A stretch of 64,000 bases of DNA from Thermohalobaculum sp039028795 (GTDB lineage: Bacteria > Pseudomonadota > Alphaproteobacteria > Rhodobacterales > Rhodobacteraceae), in NCBI GenBank assembly GCA_039028795.1, contig JBCCHJ010000004.1, forward strand, positions 1 through 64,000, given 5' to 3'. Numbering within the stretch: the stretch's first letter is position 1; each line of letters starts with the position of its first letter. The notes beneath the pieces were generated by a model. The model saw only the letters and a program-made list of their open reading frames with translations. It was not told where the DNA came from and made no database searches. The position numbers and the translations under genes were made by a program. Below, piece after piece: positions 27,295 through 37,305 of the stretch.

Positions 27295-28653
27295 ATGGCA
27301 GACTTGAGCGACGAGGCCGAAGCGTTTTTAACGGTGAACCCTGATGTGAAGACCCTGGACGCTTTCATCATCGACCTCTGTGGCAATCCGGTAGGCAAAC
27401 GCTACCCCGCGACCGATATCCCGAAGCTTTTCTCGGATGGGTCGACCATGTGCGCGGCCATGCAGTTGACCGACGCCCAAGGCGTCTCATGGGACACGCT
27501 GGGCTACGGCTTTTCCGATGGTGATCCCGATTGCCCGTGCTGGCCGGTCCCGGGTACCTTGCGCCCGGTTCCCTGGGCGTCCGAGCCGCGGGCGCAATGC
27601 CTTATGCGTTTGACAGAAGCAGATAGGACGACGCCGATATGGTTCGAACCGCGTACGGTTCTGGAACGTGTCGTCGCCCATTTTGCCGACTTGGGTTTGA
27701 AACCGGTCGTCGCGTTGGAACTGGAGTTTTATTTGATCGATCGGGAACGGAACGGCGAAGGCGGCCCGCAGCACGCCTTGCTTCCTGGCCAAGGCGGCAT
27801 TCGAAGCAGCGCAGGACAGGTTTTCAACATGTCGGTGATGGATGCTTTTGCGCCTGTCGTCGATGCCATTGCTGCGGCCTGCAAGGACCAAGGCGTGCCG
27901 GTCACAACCATCGCCAAAGAGTACGGCGTCGGGCAGTTTGAGTTTAATCTCGCCCACCTCTCTGACCCCGTTGCTGCCGCAGACCACGGTGTCCTACAAC
28001 GCCGTATTGTTCGCGAAGTTGCCCGCGTACAAGGGTACGATGCAACGTTCATGTCCAAGCCCTTCGCGGAAGATTCGGGCAGCGGTCTGCAGGTGAACCT
28101 CAGCATCCAGGATAGCGATGGTAACATCTTCGACCCGCGCCGCACGGATGGAGACGCGCGCCTGGGTCATGCCATCGCGGGAATGCAGGCGATGCTGGCC
28201 GAATCGTTTGCGATTTTCGCACCGAACCTGAATGCTTACCGCCGGTTCGAGCCGGATCAATTTACACCGGTGACCTCCGATTGGGGTGAGAACAATCGCT
28301 CGGTTGCCTTTCGCGTCCCGGCCTCGGATCCGGAAAATCGACGGATCGAACATCGCGCCGCCGGCGCCGAAGCGAACCCCTATCTGGTAACGGCGGCGGT
28401 GCTGGCAGCCGCCCATCATGGACTAACGAACACTTTGACGCCGACCGCTGAGGGCACCGGGAATGTTGGGGCGGAGATCGACCCTTCGATGCCATTGCAA
28501 CTGTGGACGGCTTTGGACCGGTTCCAGGCGGCTAAGGTTCTACCTGACTATTTCGGTGCGCGTTATATCGAGGCCTATGCCCATGTGAAGCAGAGCGAAT
28601 TCGAGTCTTTCATGACTGCGATTCTGCCCCGCGAACACGCGTGGTACTTGTAA
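27295..28653 (+). CDS. Glutamine synthetase-like ligase with altered metal site
   Basis: The 452-residue protein has the GS fold: an N-terminal beta-grasp, LELEFYL (metal Glu142/144), KEYGVGQFEFN (Glu209, Glu216), NRSVAFRVP and RIEHRAAGAEANPYLV. Such type III-like proteins (PuuA, gamma-glutamylamide synthetases) ligate amines to glutamate. In the ATP/metal motif GSGxHxH, however, both His are replaced: residues 262-268 read GSGLQVN (Gln266, Asn268). This should weaken one metal and the nucleotide contact, so the activity may be shifted. RBS AGAGGGGCGAAG precedes the ATG. No glnB or puu genes are adjacent. Confidence 0.87.
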   Translation: MADLSDEAEAFLTVNPDVKTLDAFIIDLCGNPVGKRYPATDIPKLFSDGSTMCAAMQLTDAQGVSWDTLGYGFSDGDPDCPCWPVPGTLRPVPWASEPRAQCLMRLTEADRTTPIWFEPRTVLERVVAHFADLGLKPVVALELEFYLIDRERNGEGGPQHALLPGQGGIRSSAGQVFNMSVMDAFAPVVDAIAAACKDQGVPVTTIAKEYGVGQFEFNLAHLSDPVAAADHGVLQRRIVREVARVQGYDATFMSKPFAEDSGSGLQVNLSIQDSDGNIFDPRRTDGDARLGHAIAGMQAMLAESFAIFAPNLNAYRRFEPDQFTPVTSDWGENNRSVAFRVPASDPENRRIEHRAAGAEANPYLVTAAVLAAAHHGLTNTLTPTAEGTGNVGAEIDPSMPLQLWTALDRFQAAKVLPDYFGARYIEAYAHVKQSEFESFMTAILPREHAWYL

Positions 28654-28661
28654 GGGAAGAT

Positions 28662-30281
28662 CTAAGACGCTTTGTCTTTTCGATCACGATGCTGGCTGAT
28701 GGTCGAGACGATCGCATCGTAGAGATGCGAGGACCTCGGCGGTTTGGCCAGGCAGGCAGACAGGCCGAGATGCGCGAAACGTTTCGCCGCATCCGGCATG
28801 TCGATCGACGTCAGCATGATAACGGGCAGCGATTTGTTCCCGGGCAGCATGTGAATGTGATGCAGAAGATCATCGCCGGACATTTCCGGCATCCGGTGAT
28901 CGATGATGGCCAGATCAAGCGGTGCATCAGCCCGCCACATATGCGTGATCATTTCAAGCGCCTGAGGACCGGTCGACGTCGCAAGCGGCTCGAAGTTCCA
29001 GTGCTTCATCTGCTCGACCAGGATCTAACGGTTGATGGCGTTGTCGTCGACGATCAGAATTCTGGCACCAGAAAGATCTATTCCGCCCTTCGCCGACAGC
29101 GGTTCGGATTGTCGATCGATGGGAAGCTCCAACTGCACCCGGAATGTCGCGCCTTCGCCTTCGACACTTTCCAATCCAATTTTACCACCCATCAACGTGA
29201 CCAGTGCATGGGTGATCGCCAGCCCCAACCCGGTGCCTTCCTGGCGGATCGGTCCACCCGTATCCGCCTGCTGGAACTTTTGGAAAATTAAGCTGTGGTG
29301 ACTTTCCGGAATCCCGCATCCGGTGTCTTCGACCTCGATCGTCAGGTCCATCGAATGGCCAACGCCGTCACCAGCGCAACCTTCTGAAATCGCACGCACG
29401 AAAACATGGCCGCTTGCGGTGAACTTGATCGCATTTCCGATCAGGTTAGACAGGATCTGACGCAGTCGGGCCCCATCACCGATCACCCGGGCGGGCAGTG
29501 TGCCAATGAACTGCAACGCCAATTGCAGGTCCTTTTCTGCGGCCTTGCCGGACATCAGCGTCACCACATCTTCGATGGCTTCGGTCGGGTCGAACGGGGC
29601 GGGTTCCAGCTCTAAGCCGCCTGCCTCGATCTTGGCGACGTCCAGCACGTCGTTGATGATCCGAAGTAGATCTTGGCCCGATCTGACGATGGTATCGGCG
29701 AACATTTGTTGCCGGTCATCTAGTTCGGTGTTTCGCAGAAGTTCGGCCATACCCAGAACCCCATTCATCGGGGTTCGAATTTCGTGGCTCATATTCGCCA
29801 AGAACTCCGCCCTAAGGCGTTCGCTTTCCTCGGCCACTGCACGGGCACGACGCAAATCCTGCTCTCGCTCTTTAAGCTCTGTGATATCGAAGGCCAGTCC
29901 GCTGACGGCGCCATCGGGCAAGCGATATCTGATAACCCTGAACCATCCGAATTCCGGGTAGTAGCGATCCATCGGTGTTCCGTCGGATGAGACAAACTCT
30001 TTCACACGATCCGAGACCGCTTGGGCCAGCCTGTCGGCAGGAACCTGGTCCTGCAGAACCCGTCGCATGATCTGGGCAAAAGTGATCGGACCATCAGCCT
30101 GTTCGATGACGGAATCCATATGCGGGTGGATGCGCGTGAATGCTTTGCTGTGCGCGATCAGCCGCGTTTCAGCGTCGAAAACCCCGAACGGCACGGGCGT
30201 TTTTTCGATCGCTTCACGCAGCAGCCGGTTTTAATCGACCAGCAGATGCAGCGCATTGATTGTTTCTTTAGGCAGCGTCAC
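28662..30281 (-). pseudogene. Hybrid sensor histidine kinase with two in-frame stop codons
   Basis: One continuous reading frame of 540 codons, from GTG 30281 to the TAG at 28662, is interrupted by TAA (30231-30233, after residue 16) and TAG (29025-29027, after the receiver start DDNAINR). Everything else is intact: a PAS-like sensor, MSHEIRTPMNGVLG with the phospho-His, GNAIKF and TGLGLAIT ATPase boxes, and a receiver with the Asp in IIDHRMPEMSG and the Lys in LAKPP. No frameshift is present. Two expressible pieces remain (29025-30194 without a receiver; 28662-29009 receiver only). Likely a recently decayed gene, unless the stops are read through. Confidence 0.9.
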
Positions 30282-30463
30282 AGCTACGGATCACTTCGCA
30301 ATAGTCGTTTGCGACATCTTCCCGATCCGTCGATAAATTCGAGTTAATAGGTGCGGAAATTCATCGCTGCACGGCAAAATCGCCAGTCTGGTTGTCATTG
30401 CTTCCGTTCGCTGTTTCAAAGCATCAATGAAACCTTGATGTGACCGGATGCAGGAGACGACAG

Positions 30464-31321
30464 ATGTCCGCGACTGGTAAAATTCGCCCCCGGCGCAGCT
30501 TTATTTTCACGCCGGGTTTGAACCCCGCGATGTACCCGAAAGCGTTAGCTTGTGGGACGGACATCGTGTGCGTTGAACTGGAGGACGGCGTTGCTCCGAA
30601 AGACAAGGATGCCGCGCGAGCCAATGCGATCGCTCTGTTCGCAGAACCGCAGAGCGATGATGGTGTAGAGCGTATCGTTAGAATCAACTGTGTCAGGGAA
30701 GCCTTCGGCCTGGCCGATGTTCAAGCAGTGCTGGCAACAGATACGCCGCCGCCAGCGCTGATGATGCCCAAGGTGCGCACGCCGGACGAAGTCATCTGGC
30801 TGGACGATTTGTTGACCGAGCGCGGTCATCCGACACGGCTTCACATAATCATCGAAACCAATCCCGGGCTTGAGGCCGTGATGGACATCGCGCGGAGTTC
30901 TGATCGGATCGATGCTTTATTTTTCGGTGGTGTGGACATGGCAGCGGAACTTCGGTGCCGCAACGCGTTTGAACCGTTGCTTTATGCTCGATCACGGGTC
31001 GTACATGCGGCGGCGTCGGTCGGTGTCGATGCCATCGACGTGCCCTGGCTGGATTTGGATGACCCGGATGGCATGGTGCAAGAGGCGAAACTAGTGCGCG
31101 ACTTGGGCTTTTCTGGAAAGGGTGCGATCCATCCCAAGCAGATCGCTGCGATCAATGCCGTCTTTACGCCGGACGAAGCCGCCGTTGTCCGGGCCAGGCG
31201 CGTGTTGGACGAATTCAAAGCCGCCGATACTGGGCTTGTTGTGATCGATGGCAAGCTGATCGAAAAGCCCGTATTGCGAGAGATGGAACGGATCATTTCT
31301 ATCGCCGAACGCGTGGGGTGA
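30464..31321 (+). CDS. CitE-like CoA-ester lyase (HpcH/HpaI family)
   Basis: Start at ATG 30464 with AGGAGA upstream; 285 residues. It begins RPRRSFIFTPGLNP, then ACGTDIVCVELEDGVAP with the Glu/Asp metal pair, FGGVDMAAELRCRN, and a GKGAIHPKQIAAIN motif. This is the CitE/malyl-CoA lyase family (TIM barrel, Mg), cleaving citramalyl-, malyl- or citryl-CoA-type esters. The N-terminus and the KVRTPDEVIWL segment fit L-malyl-CoA or citramalyl-CoA lyase more than citrate lyase beta, whose alpha and gamma subunits are absent. It stands alone; the exact substrate cannot be told from sequence. Confidence 0.88.
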   Translation: MSATGKIRPRRSFIFTPGLNPAMYPKALACGTDIVCVELEDGVAPKDKDAARANAIALFAEPQSDDGVERIVRINCVREAFGLADVQAVLATDTPPPALMMPKVRTPDEVIWLDDLLTERGHPTRLHIIIETNPGLEAVMDIARSSDRIDALFFGGVDMAAELRCRNAFEPLLYARSRVVHAAASVGVDAIDVPWLDLDDPDGMVQEAKLVRDLGFSGKGAIHPKQIAAINAVFTPDEAAVVRARRVLDEFKAADTGLVVIDGKLIEKPVLREMERIISIAERVG

Positions 31322-31378
31322 AATCGAGGACGCTTTTAGCTGATGATGCGAAGATGACTTAGCGCAGTTCGCGCCCTA

Positions 31379-34225
31379 TCACCCATCAAACATACCCTTG
31401 GCCAAGTCTGCTGCTTCAGACTGGGCAGACACAAGCTTCTGTTCCAAGGTATCGAATTCCTCTGCTTCTGCGGCATTTGCCAGAACCGTCCGTAGCTCGT
31501 CGCCGATTGCGGCGGGATCGAATGAACCCTCTATCGCCACGCGCTCGATCTGTTGCAGGCTTTGCTGAAGATCAAATGCCGACTGCAAGACTGCAGTGTC
31601 TTCCTCGGTCAACCAGTCGGCTGTTGTCAACGCAGGCAAGGCTTCGCGAACACTGCGTACCCCGTCAAGGCCGTGAAGAAGTACGCCGGTTTGAGCGAGA
31701 AACTCGATCTCCATCAGGCCACCAGCCGCATGCTTCAGGGACCAGGGGTCGTCACGCTCGGCTCGATTGGCTTGGATCAGCCGACCGCGCATCTCGGCGG
31801 CCTCTGGCAAGATCGCCGGATCGCCAGCTCGTGCGCGAAGAACATTCGAGATTATGGTTCCAATCGTATCGGTTAAATTCTTTGGACCCGCGATACATCG
31901 GGCACGGGTCAGGGCCAGATGCTCCCAAACCCAGGCTTTTTCACGATGGTAGGTTTCGAAGGCAGTCCGCGACACGGCCACAGGACCCTGACTGCCCGAT
32001 GGCCGCAGACGCATGTCGACTTCATATAACGCGCCCTCGGCCGTAGGCGCAGTAAGTGCGGACACCAAGGCCTGTGTTAACCTAGGATAGTACACGCCAG
32101 GCGGAAGCGGACGCGGCCCTTCAGAACTTTCTACCCCATCGGGATCATAGATCGTGATGATGTCCAGATCCGAGCTTGCGGTCATTTCACCAGAACCTAG
32201 TTTGCCGAAGGCCAGCACTGCCACTCCGTTGCCGGGTGGCGGGCCATGCCGGACGGCAAAGTTCGCGATTACATGTGGCAGCAAACCAGAAATGTAGGTT
32301 TCCGCGATGGCGGTGTACTCTGCGCCAGCAGCATTGGCATCGACGACGCCCCTGATCACATGCACGCCGACCCGGAACCACAGGTCACGCGACCATCTTC
32401 GGCTGGCATCCAACAGCCGCTCATAATCTGTTTCGCCTTGCATCGCGGCTTCGAAGTCTTTTCTTAATGCCTCAACCGAGCCGAGAGGTTCCCAAAAGTC
32501 CCGGTCCAGCAGCGTGTCCAAAGCACCGGACCGGCGGCCCAAGTAACCCGCAAGACGCGGCGCCACCGTGCAGATCGAGATGATAAGATCCAGCAACTGC
32601 GGATTGGCAGAAAATAGTGAGAAAACCTGTACACCAGATGGAAGCCCGGACAGGAAGCGGTCGAAATGTGACAGAGCCTGGTCCGGATTGGCCGCCCGTG
32701 CAAGCCGGGTAATGATCTGAGGTTCCAACTGTGCAAACAGTCCTTGAGCCCGTTCCGAACGGGTGGCAGCGATCTGGCCGCTGCGCCAGCGCTCTAGCTG
32801 CCGGGCGGCATCCTCGGGCCTGTCAAAGGCAGTTAATGCAGCATCCATCGGCGCAGGCAGCGGGCGATCTTCAGCAGCACCCGGTCGGAAGAATTCTTCT
32901 GTCAGGGCATGAATTCGTGCCAGACGCCGAGCGATCGAACCTTCGAATGCATCGCGATCTGGTTGCCCAGACAATGCCGCCAGGCGATCACGGGCTTCTG
33001 TGGCAGTGGGTATCGTATGAGTTTGCGCGTCTTCAATCATCTGCAACCGGTGTTCCAGCGATCTCAGTTCTTCGTAATCTTGTGTCAGGGTGTCAGCCTG
33101 AGACCGGTCGATGACCCCATTGTCAGCCAAGGCCTTTAGTGCCCCGACGGTATTCGACACTCTCAAGTCCGGGTTTCGCCCGCCCATGATCAATTGACGC
33201 GTCTGTGCAAAAAATTCTATTTCGCGGATCCCGCCCGGGCCCAGCTTTATGTTGTGCCCAGGGACCGTACCGGCATGAAACTGCGCCCGCTGGGCTCGAA
33301 TTTTGCGGAGCATTTCGTGGATGTCATCGATAGCGGCAAAGTCCAGATGTCGGCGCCAAATGAACGGGGACAGCGCCGCCAGATACTCGTCACCTGCGCG
33401 GGTATCGACCAAGGCACGGGCTTTGATGTGCGCGGCTCGTTCCCAGGTTCGGCCAACCGATTCATAGTATCTTTCGGCGGCGTCGCGCGCCATGCAGACT
33501 GGCGTCGTGGACGGCGACGGCCGAAGGCGCAGATCGGTACGAAAGACGTAGCCATCTGCAGTGTTCTCAGAAAGCAGTTTGACCAGTTGCCGGGTGACAT
33601 GAATGAAACGAGACCGTGCCTCAAGGACGTCATCGCCTTCAAAAAGACCATCGTCGAATAAGGCGATCAGATCGATGTCGGAAGAGTAGTTAAGCTCTCC
33701 GGACCCCATCTTGCCCATCGCGATCAGGATGTATCCAGCTCCATGGTCAATTGCGTCCATTTCCAAGCCGGGCAGCTTCCCTGCGTCCAGTTCCTTCGTC
33801 AGCAACCACTGTGCCGCGGACACGCAGGCCGCGTCGGCAAGACGGGTCAAAGCTTTGGTGACCTCTTGCAGAGTCCAAGCTCCGGCCAGATCAGCCAGGG
33901 CGATCAATAAAGCGGCCCGGCCTTTGGTCTGACGCAGATGCTTGCCCAGGTTCGCAGCGTTATCCGAATTAAGGACGCCGGTCTGCAAATGGGCGATCAA
34001 AATGCCAAGCGCGTCCTGCAGATCCTGTGTGGCGGCCTCTGTCAGCCAATCACCATACCGCGTCAACAGGCGACAAAGATACGGACTCGATCCGGCCGCC
34101 CCTGCCAACAGCTCACCCATGTCACCTTGGCGCAAGGACGGATCCAGGCGGTCCAGAATATCGACCGCCCTGTCCTGATCATAGGCTAAGGGAACATGTT
34201 GTATGCTATCGCGCAAACTGACCAT
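31379..34225 (-). CDS. glnE: Glutamine synthetase adenylyltransferase/removase
   Basis: A 948-residue, full-length GlnE. It contains two nucleotidyltransferase domains, one in each half: the deadenylylating half with SSDIDLIALFDDG and DLRLRPSPSTTP, and the adenylylating half with SSDLDIITIYDPDG and DMRLRPSGSQGP. A helical regulatory region lies between them. It switches GlnA activity in response to PII and glutamine. No glnA or glnB is adjacent. The final ATG is 61 bases beyond the enoyl-CoA hydratase stop, and both genes are on the minus strand. Confidence 0.96.
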   Translation of the reverse strand: MVSLRDSIQHVPLAYDQDRAVDILDRLDPSLRQGDMGELLAGAAGSSPYLCRLLTRYGDWLTEAATQDLQDALGILIAHLQTGVLNSDNAANLGKHLRQTKGRAALLIALADLAGAWTLQEVTKALTRLADAACVSAAQWLLTKELDAGKLPGLEMDAIDHGAGYILIAMGKMGSGELNYSSDIDLIALFDDGLFEGDDVLEARSRFIHVTRQLVKLLSENTADGYVFRTDLRLRPSPSTTPVCMARDAAERYYESVGRTWERAAHIKARALVDTRAGDEYLAALSPFIWRRHLDFAAIDDIHEMLRKIRAQRAQFHAGTVPGHNIKLGPGGIREIEFFAQTRQLIMGGRNPDLRVSNTVGALKALADNGVIDRSQADTLTQDYEELRSLEHRLQMIEDAQTHTIPTATEARDRLAALSGQPDRDAFEGSIARRLARIHALTEEFFRPGAAEDRPLPAPMDAALTAFDRPEDAARQLERWRSGQIAATRSERAQGLFAQLEPQIITRLARAANPDQALSHFDRFLSGLPSGVQVFSLFSANPQLLDLIISICTVAPRLAGYLGRRSGALDTLLDRDFWEPLGSVEALRKDFEAAMQGETDYERLLDASRRWSRDLWFRVGVHVIRGVVDANAAGAEYTAIAETYISGLLPHVIANFAVRHGPPPGNGVAVLAFGKLGSGEMTASSDLDIITIYDPDGVESSEGPRPLPPGVYYPRLTQALVSALTAPTAEGALYEVDMRLRPSGSQGPVAVSRTAFETYHREKAWVWEHLALTRARCIAGPKNLTDTIGTIISNVLRARAGDPAILPEAAEMRGRLIQANRAERDDPWSLKHAAGGLMEIEFLAQTGVLLHGLDGVRSVREALPALTTADWLTEEDTAVLQSAFDLQQSLQQIERVAIEGSFDPAAIGDELRTVLANAAEAEEFDTLEQKLVSAQSEAADLAKGMFDG

Positions 34226-34286
34226 GCCGCAGGTTCCGCAGCCTTCGCAGCCAAGTCAATGCATGTAGCTCAGACCTGCGTTGCGC

Positions 34287-35063
34287 TCAGCGGCCCTGAT
34301 AGACCGGTTTGCGCTTTTCCAGAAAAGCTGTGACGCCTTCGATAAAGTCCTGTGACCTTCCTGCCTTACCCTGCAACTTGGCTTCCAAAGCCAATTGTTC
34401 GGCCATGTCGTTGGCGGGGCTGGCCTTCAGCGCTTGTTTGATCATCCGATAAGCCGCGGTTGGACCCTGCGCCATCCGTTGCGCGATCTCGCTGGCCCTG
34501 CTTTCCAGGGTTTCGTCGTCGACAACCTCCCAGATAAGGCCCCATTCCGCTGCCTTCTCGGCCGGGATCGGTTCGGCTAAAAGACTCATGCCCATGGCGC
34601 GGGCCATGCCGATTTTGCGCGGCAGCCAATACGTTCCACCGGCGTCTGGAATCAGGCCTATGCGGGCGAACGCTTCTAGGAAGCTTGCCGACCGGGCGGC
34701 GATGATAATGTCTGCAGACAATGCGATGTTCGCCCCGGCGCCGGCCGCCGATCCGTTGATCGCGGCGATGACGGGGATGGGGCATTCATAAATACGTTGC
34801 AAAAGGGGTTCGTATTCTTCGCGCAGCGTGCGTTCCAGGTCCAGATCGTTAAGGCTTTTGACGTCACCCAAGTCTTGACCTGCGCAGAACCCGGGACCGT
34901 TTCCGGTCAGGATAACAACCCGCGCGTCTTCTGCCGCCTGAACGAATGCCTCTCCCAACTCAATGCGCATCACTGCATTCAACGCGTTCATTTTGTCCGG
35001 ACGGTTCAGGCGAATCGTCGCTACGTCATCCGACAGGTCATAGGTGATGGTTTGAAATGTCAT
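34287..35063 (-). CDS. Enoyl-CoA hydratase/isomerase (PaaG-like)
   Basis: The 258-residue crotonase-fold protein has the oxyanion motifs FCAGQDLGD and NGSAAGAGANIALSAD, and the loop RIGLIPDAGGTYWLPRKIG. The Asp in IPDAGG rather than the usual Glu, and FCAGQDL, resemble 1,2-epoxyphenylacetyl-CoA isomerase PaaG. It would hydrate or isomerise an enoyl-CoA in the cytosol. No other paa gene is nearby, so a role in phenylacetate catabolism is only a guess. It follows glnE on the same strand and is divergent from the DUF6473 gene. Confidence 0.9.
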   Translation of the reverse strand: MTFQTITYDLSDDVATIRLNRPDKMNALNAVMRIELGEAFVQAAEDARVVILTGNGPGFCAGQDLGDVKSLNDLDLERTLREEYEPLLQRIYECPIPVIAAINGSAAGAGANIALSADIIIAARSASFLEAFARIGLIPDAGGTYWLPRKIGMARAMGMSLLAEPIPAEKAAEWGLIWEVVDDETLESRASEIAQRMAQGPTAAYRMIKQALKASPANDMAEQLALEAKLQGKAGRSQDFIEGVTAFLEKRKPVYQGR

Positions 35064-35252
35064 CTCGCTGATCCGTTCTTTGTAGAGAGCCGTCCGCGTA
35101 CCGTGGCAAGCGATCTTTGCCGGTTTGGCACAGTTTCTGTCCAGATAACAGCGATCTCAACCGCGGTTGTTAGGAGAACATAAAACTTATCAGGTCAAGG
35201 TCTGACCAAGGCCGAGAAGCGCCACCGAATTTCAACGATAAGCGAGACGTCC

Positions 35253-36107
35253 ATGGCAGAGCATCAAATCGATGAACCGATGTTTGACTACAAGATGTAC
35301 CGCTTTGGCCGCAGTCGTCAGGTGTTTCGCGGACCGCAACCGCAATTGCGTGGGAAATACGTTTCGTTCATAGGCGCTTCAAATACATTTGGGCGTTTCA
35401 ATGATGATCCGTTCCCCAATCTGTTGTCTGAAAATTTGGGGGTTCAAACGCTGAACCTTGGCACCGATGGCGCCGGCCCCGGATTTTTCCTGGGCGATCC
35501 CGAAGTTTTGTCAGCTGCGTCGGCAGCGGAAGTTTGCGTTGTCCAGGTGATGTGCGCCTCGGCTATTTCGAACCGGATGTTCAGTGTGAGGCCCCGGCGC
35601 AATATGAGGCTGCACGCGGTTTCAGATTTGTTGGTCGGGATCTATCCAGAAGTTGAATTCGAACGCTTTTCGTTCGTGCATGCCATGCTGAAACATCTAC
35701 AATCGCTGGATCAGAGCCGGTTCAAGCTTGTCATCAATGAGATGAAGAATGGCTGGATCGGACGCATGCAGACGCTGCTGAACACGATCGAAACGAAAAC
35801 CGTCCTGTTCTGGTTCTCACGTCGTGACCCTGAACAAAGCTCGGCAGAAGCAGGCAGCCCCGAAAACTATCCGCACTTTATCGATCGATCGATGATCGAT
35901 GCCGTCAAGCAAATCGCGGATGGCTATGTGGAGTGCACAACGTCAGTTGGCTTGCCACAGGATCTGACTATCGATGGGAAAACGGTCTTGTTCCGCCCGT
36001 CTGGTGAGCCAATCTCACAAAATCACGAGTTTCCGTCGCCAGAAATGCACGCATCCGCCGCCGAGGCCCTAGCACCAGAGCTGAAGCAATTGCTGAACTC
36101 TCGCTGA
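35253..36107 (+). CDS. DUF6473 protein with an SGNH-like N-terminus
   Basis: A 284-residue protein of the DUF6473 family known in roseobacters. The start of the conserved region (KYVSFIGASNTFGRFND) resembles the GDS loop of SGNH hydrolases, with Gly-Ala-Ser in the nucleophile position; the TLNLGTDGAGPGFFLGD segment continues a Rossmann-like sheet. A final His (PSPEMHASA) could be catalytic. No signal peptide. Enzymatic activity is unproven. Preceded by 189 bases shared with the divergent hydratase gene. Confidence 0.8.
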   Translation: MAEHQIDEPMFDYKMYRFGRSRQVFRGPQPQLRGKYVSFIGASNTFGRFNDDPFPNLLSENLGVQTLNLGTDGAGPGFFLGDPEVLSAASAAEVCVVQVMCASAISNRMFSVRPRRNMRLHAVSDLLVGIYPEVEFERFSFVHAMLKHLQSLDQSRFKLVINEMKNGWIGRMQTLLNTIETKTVLFWFSRRDPEQSSAEAGSPENYPHFIDRSMIDAVKQIADGYVECTTSVGLPQDLTIDGKTVLFRPSGEPISQNHEFPSPEMHASAAEALAPELKQLLNSR

Positions 36108-36141
36108 TTTTGTGAAGTTGCGCCTAAGTAAGGTTTGGGTC

Positions 36142-37221
36142 TCAGGCGACTTCCTCCATTTCTGATCTGTTCCGCGCCAGTTGGGCGTCGACCAGTTCGA
36201 CTACCAGATCGATTGCGGGGTGCGAGACGCCGGCTGACATCGCAAGCCGTTGCACTAGGCGATCAACGCGTTCGATATAGGGCGCGCCACCGAACAGGGC
36301 CCTGGCAGCCGAAGACGGTTTAGAAAGGCCTTTGGCCGCCGCCGCATATTTTTCGAAGGGCACCAAATCATCTTCCTTTGCACCAAGGGTCATACATATT
36401 TGCTTCACCCAGGCGTAAACTTCGGCTGACTCGCGAAGGTCGGAATGTACAGCGTCCCGGATCGCCCTGGGTCCGCCGGCTGTGATGCACCTGTAGTTCC
36501 CGGTCAGCAGCATCGCCCACTTGGCCAGCGGCACATAAACCGAGTCGTGAACCCGAACCTTTACAGGCACCTCAAAAGGACCGTCCCCAGGGTCATGCCG
36601 AATTGCGATGATGTCAGCCTCGATCTGATGCAGCATCCGGGTATGCTCGACTGATTCAAAGGCCGCGACCTTGAAGTTTGTGGGCAGGCTGACCTGTAGC
36701 AGGTTCAAAGGCTGATTCGGCGGTTTGAATGCCTGAGGGTCGGGGCTGGCCAGCGTCATTAACGCGGGATCAAAGTCATCCCAAACCGACGGGTCTGCAT
36801 AACACGGTCTGAGCTTCGAGATATCGACGCCAGGTAAGCGCGCCAGAAATGGGAGCGGCGGCATGTTCATAATTGACATGCAAGGCACTTTTGCCGCCGC
36901 AACTCGGGCCAAAAGATCACGCACGCCCGGCAAGCGGTATTGCGGTTCCTGCATTGCAAGAACAACGAGATCAAAGGCTGCTGGATCGGCATCTTCAGGG
37001 GCACAGGCTGATACCTTTCCTGGGGCATCGGCGGAGCGTAACTCGATTAGACCTTCGCGCCCTCGGATGGGCATACGCGTCGTTAGCCCCTCGGCATTTA
37101 TCAGGTCTCGTTCAACCGGCAGGCAGACCAGTCGACAATTGTGCCCCGCCATCAGCAGCTTTGCCGCCAGCAAAGATCCATAGGTCGCCCCCATGATCAG
37201 CACGTCGAAGTATTTGGCCAT
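36142..37221 (-). CDS. Ketopantoate reductase-like dehydrogenase
   Basis: The 359-residue protein resembles PanE/ApbA: an N-terminal Rossmann fold (FDVLIMGATYGSLLAAKLLMAGH), a middle with LVVLAMQEPQYRLPGV, and an all-helical C-terminal domain. The dinucleotide loop is GATYGS rather than GxGxxG, and the usual catalytic-Lys region (VPLAKWAMLLTGNYRC) is kept but altered. It is longer than E. coli PanE (about 303 residues). A strong SD (GGAGGAAAAAAG) precedes the ATG. It lies 238 bases after hyuB, with a terminator-like hairpin between. Confidence 0.75.
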   Translation of the reverse strand: MAKYFDVLIMGATYGSLLAAKLLMAGHNCRLVCLPVERDLINAEGLTTRMPIRGREGLIELRSADAPGKVSACAPEDADPAAFDLVVLAMQEPQYRLPGVRDLLARVAAAKVPCMSIMNMPPLPFLARLPGVDISKLRPCYADPSVWDDFDPALMTLASPDPQAFKPPNQPLNLLQVSLPTNFKVAAFESVEHTRMLHQIEADIIAIRHDPGDGPFEVPVKVRVHDSVYVPLAKWAMLLTGNYRCITAGGPRAIRDAVHSDLRESAEVYAWVKQICMTLGAKEDDLVPFEKYAAAAKGLSKPSSAARALFGGAPYIERVDRLVQRLAMSAGVSHPAIDLVVELVDAQLARNRSEMEEVA

Positions 37222-37305
37222 CTTTTTTCCTCCGTACCTTTACGAAGGAAACTGCGGTCAGTAGGGAAGAATGTCCACATAGTGGAATTTCATTCCATGG
37301 AAAGG

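Noticed and set aside
28662..30281. Stop-codon reassignment to Gln
   Set aside because: Other genes here end normally at TAA and TAG, so the code is standard; the two stops are more likely mutations.
30282..30360. Remnant of an upstream gene ending inside the kinase start
   Set aside because: A frame ending at TAA just past 30281 is short, has no start and is closed by a TGA; it may be chance.
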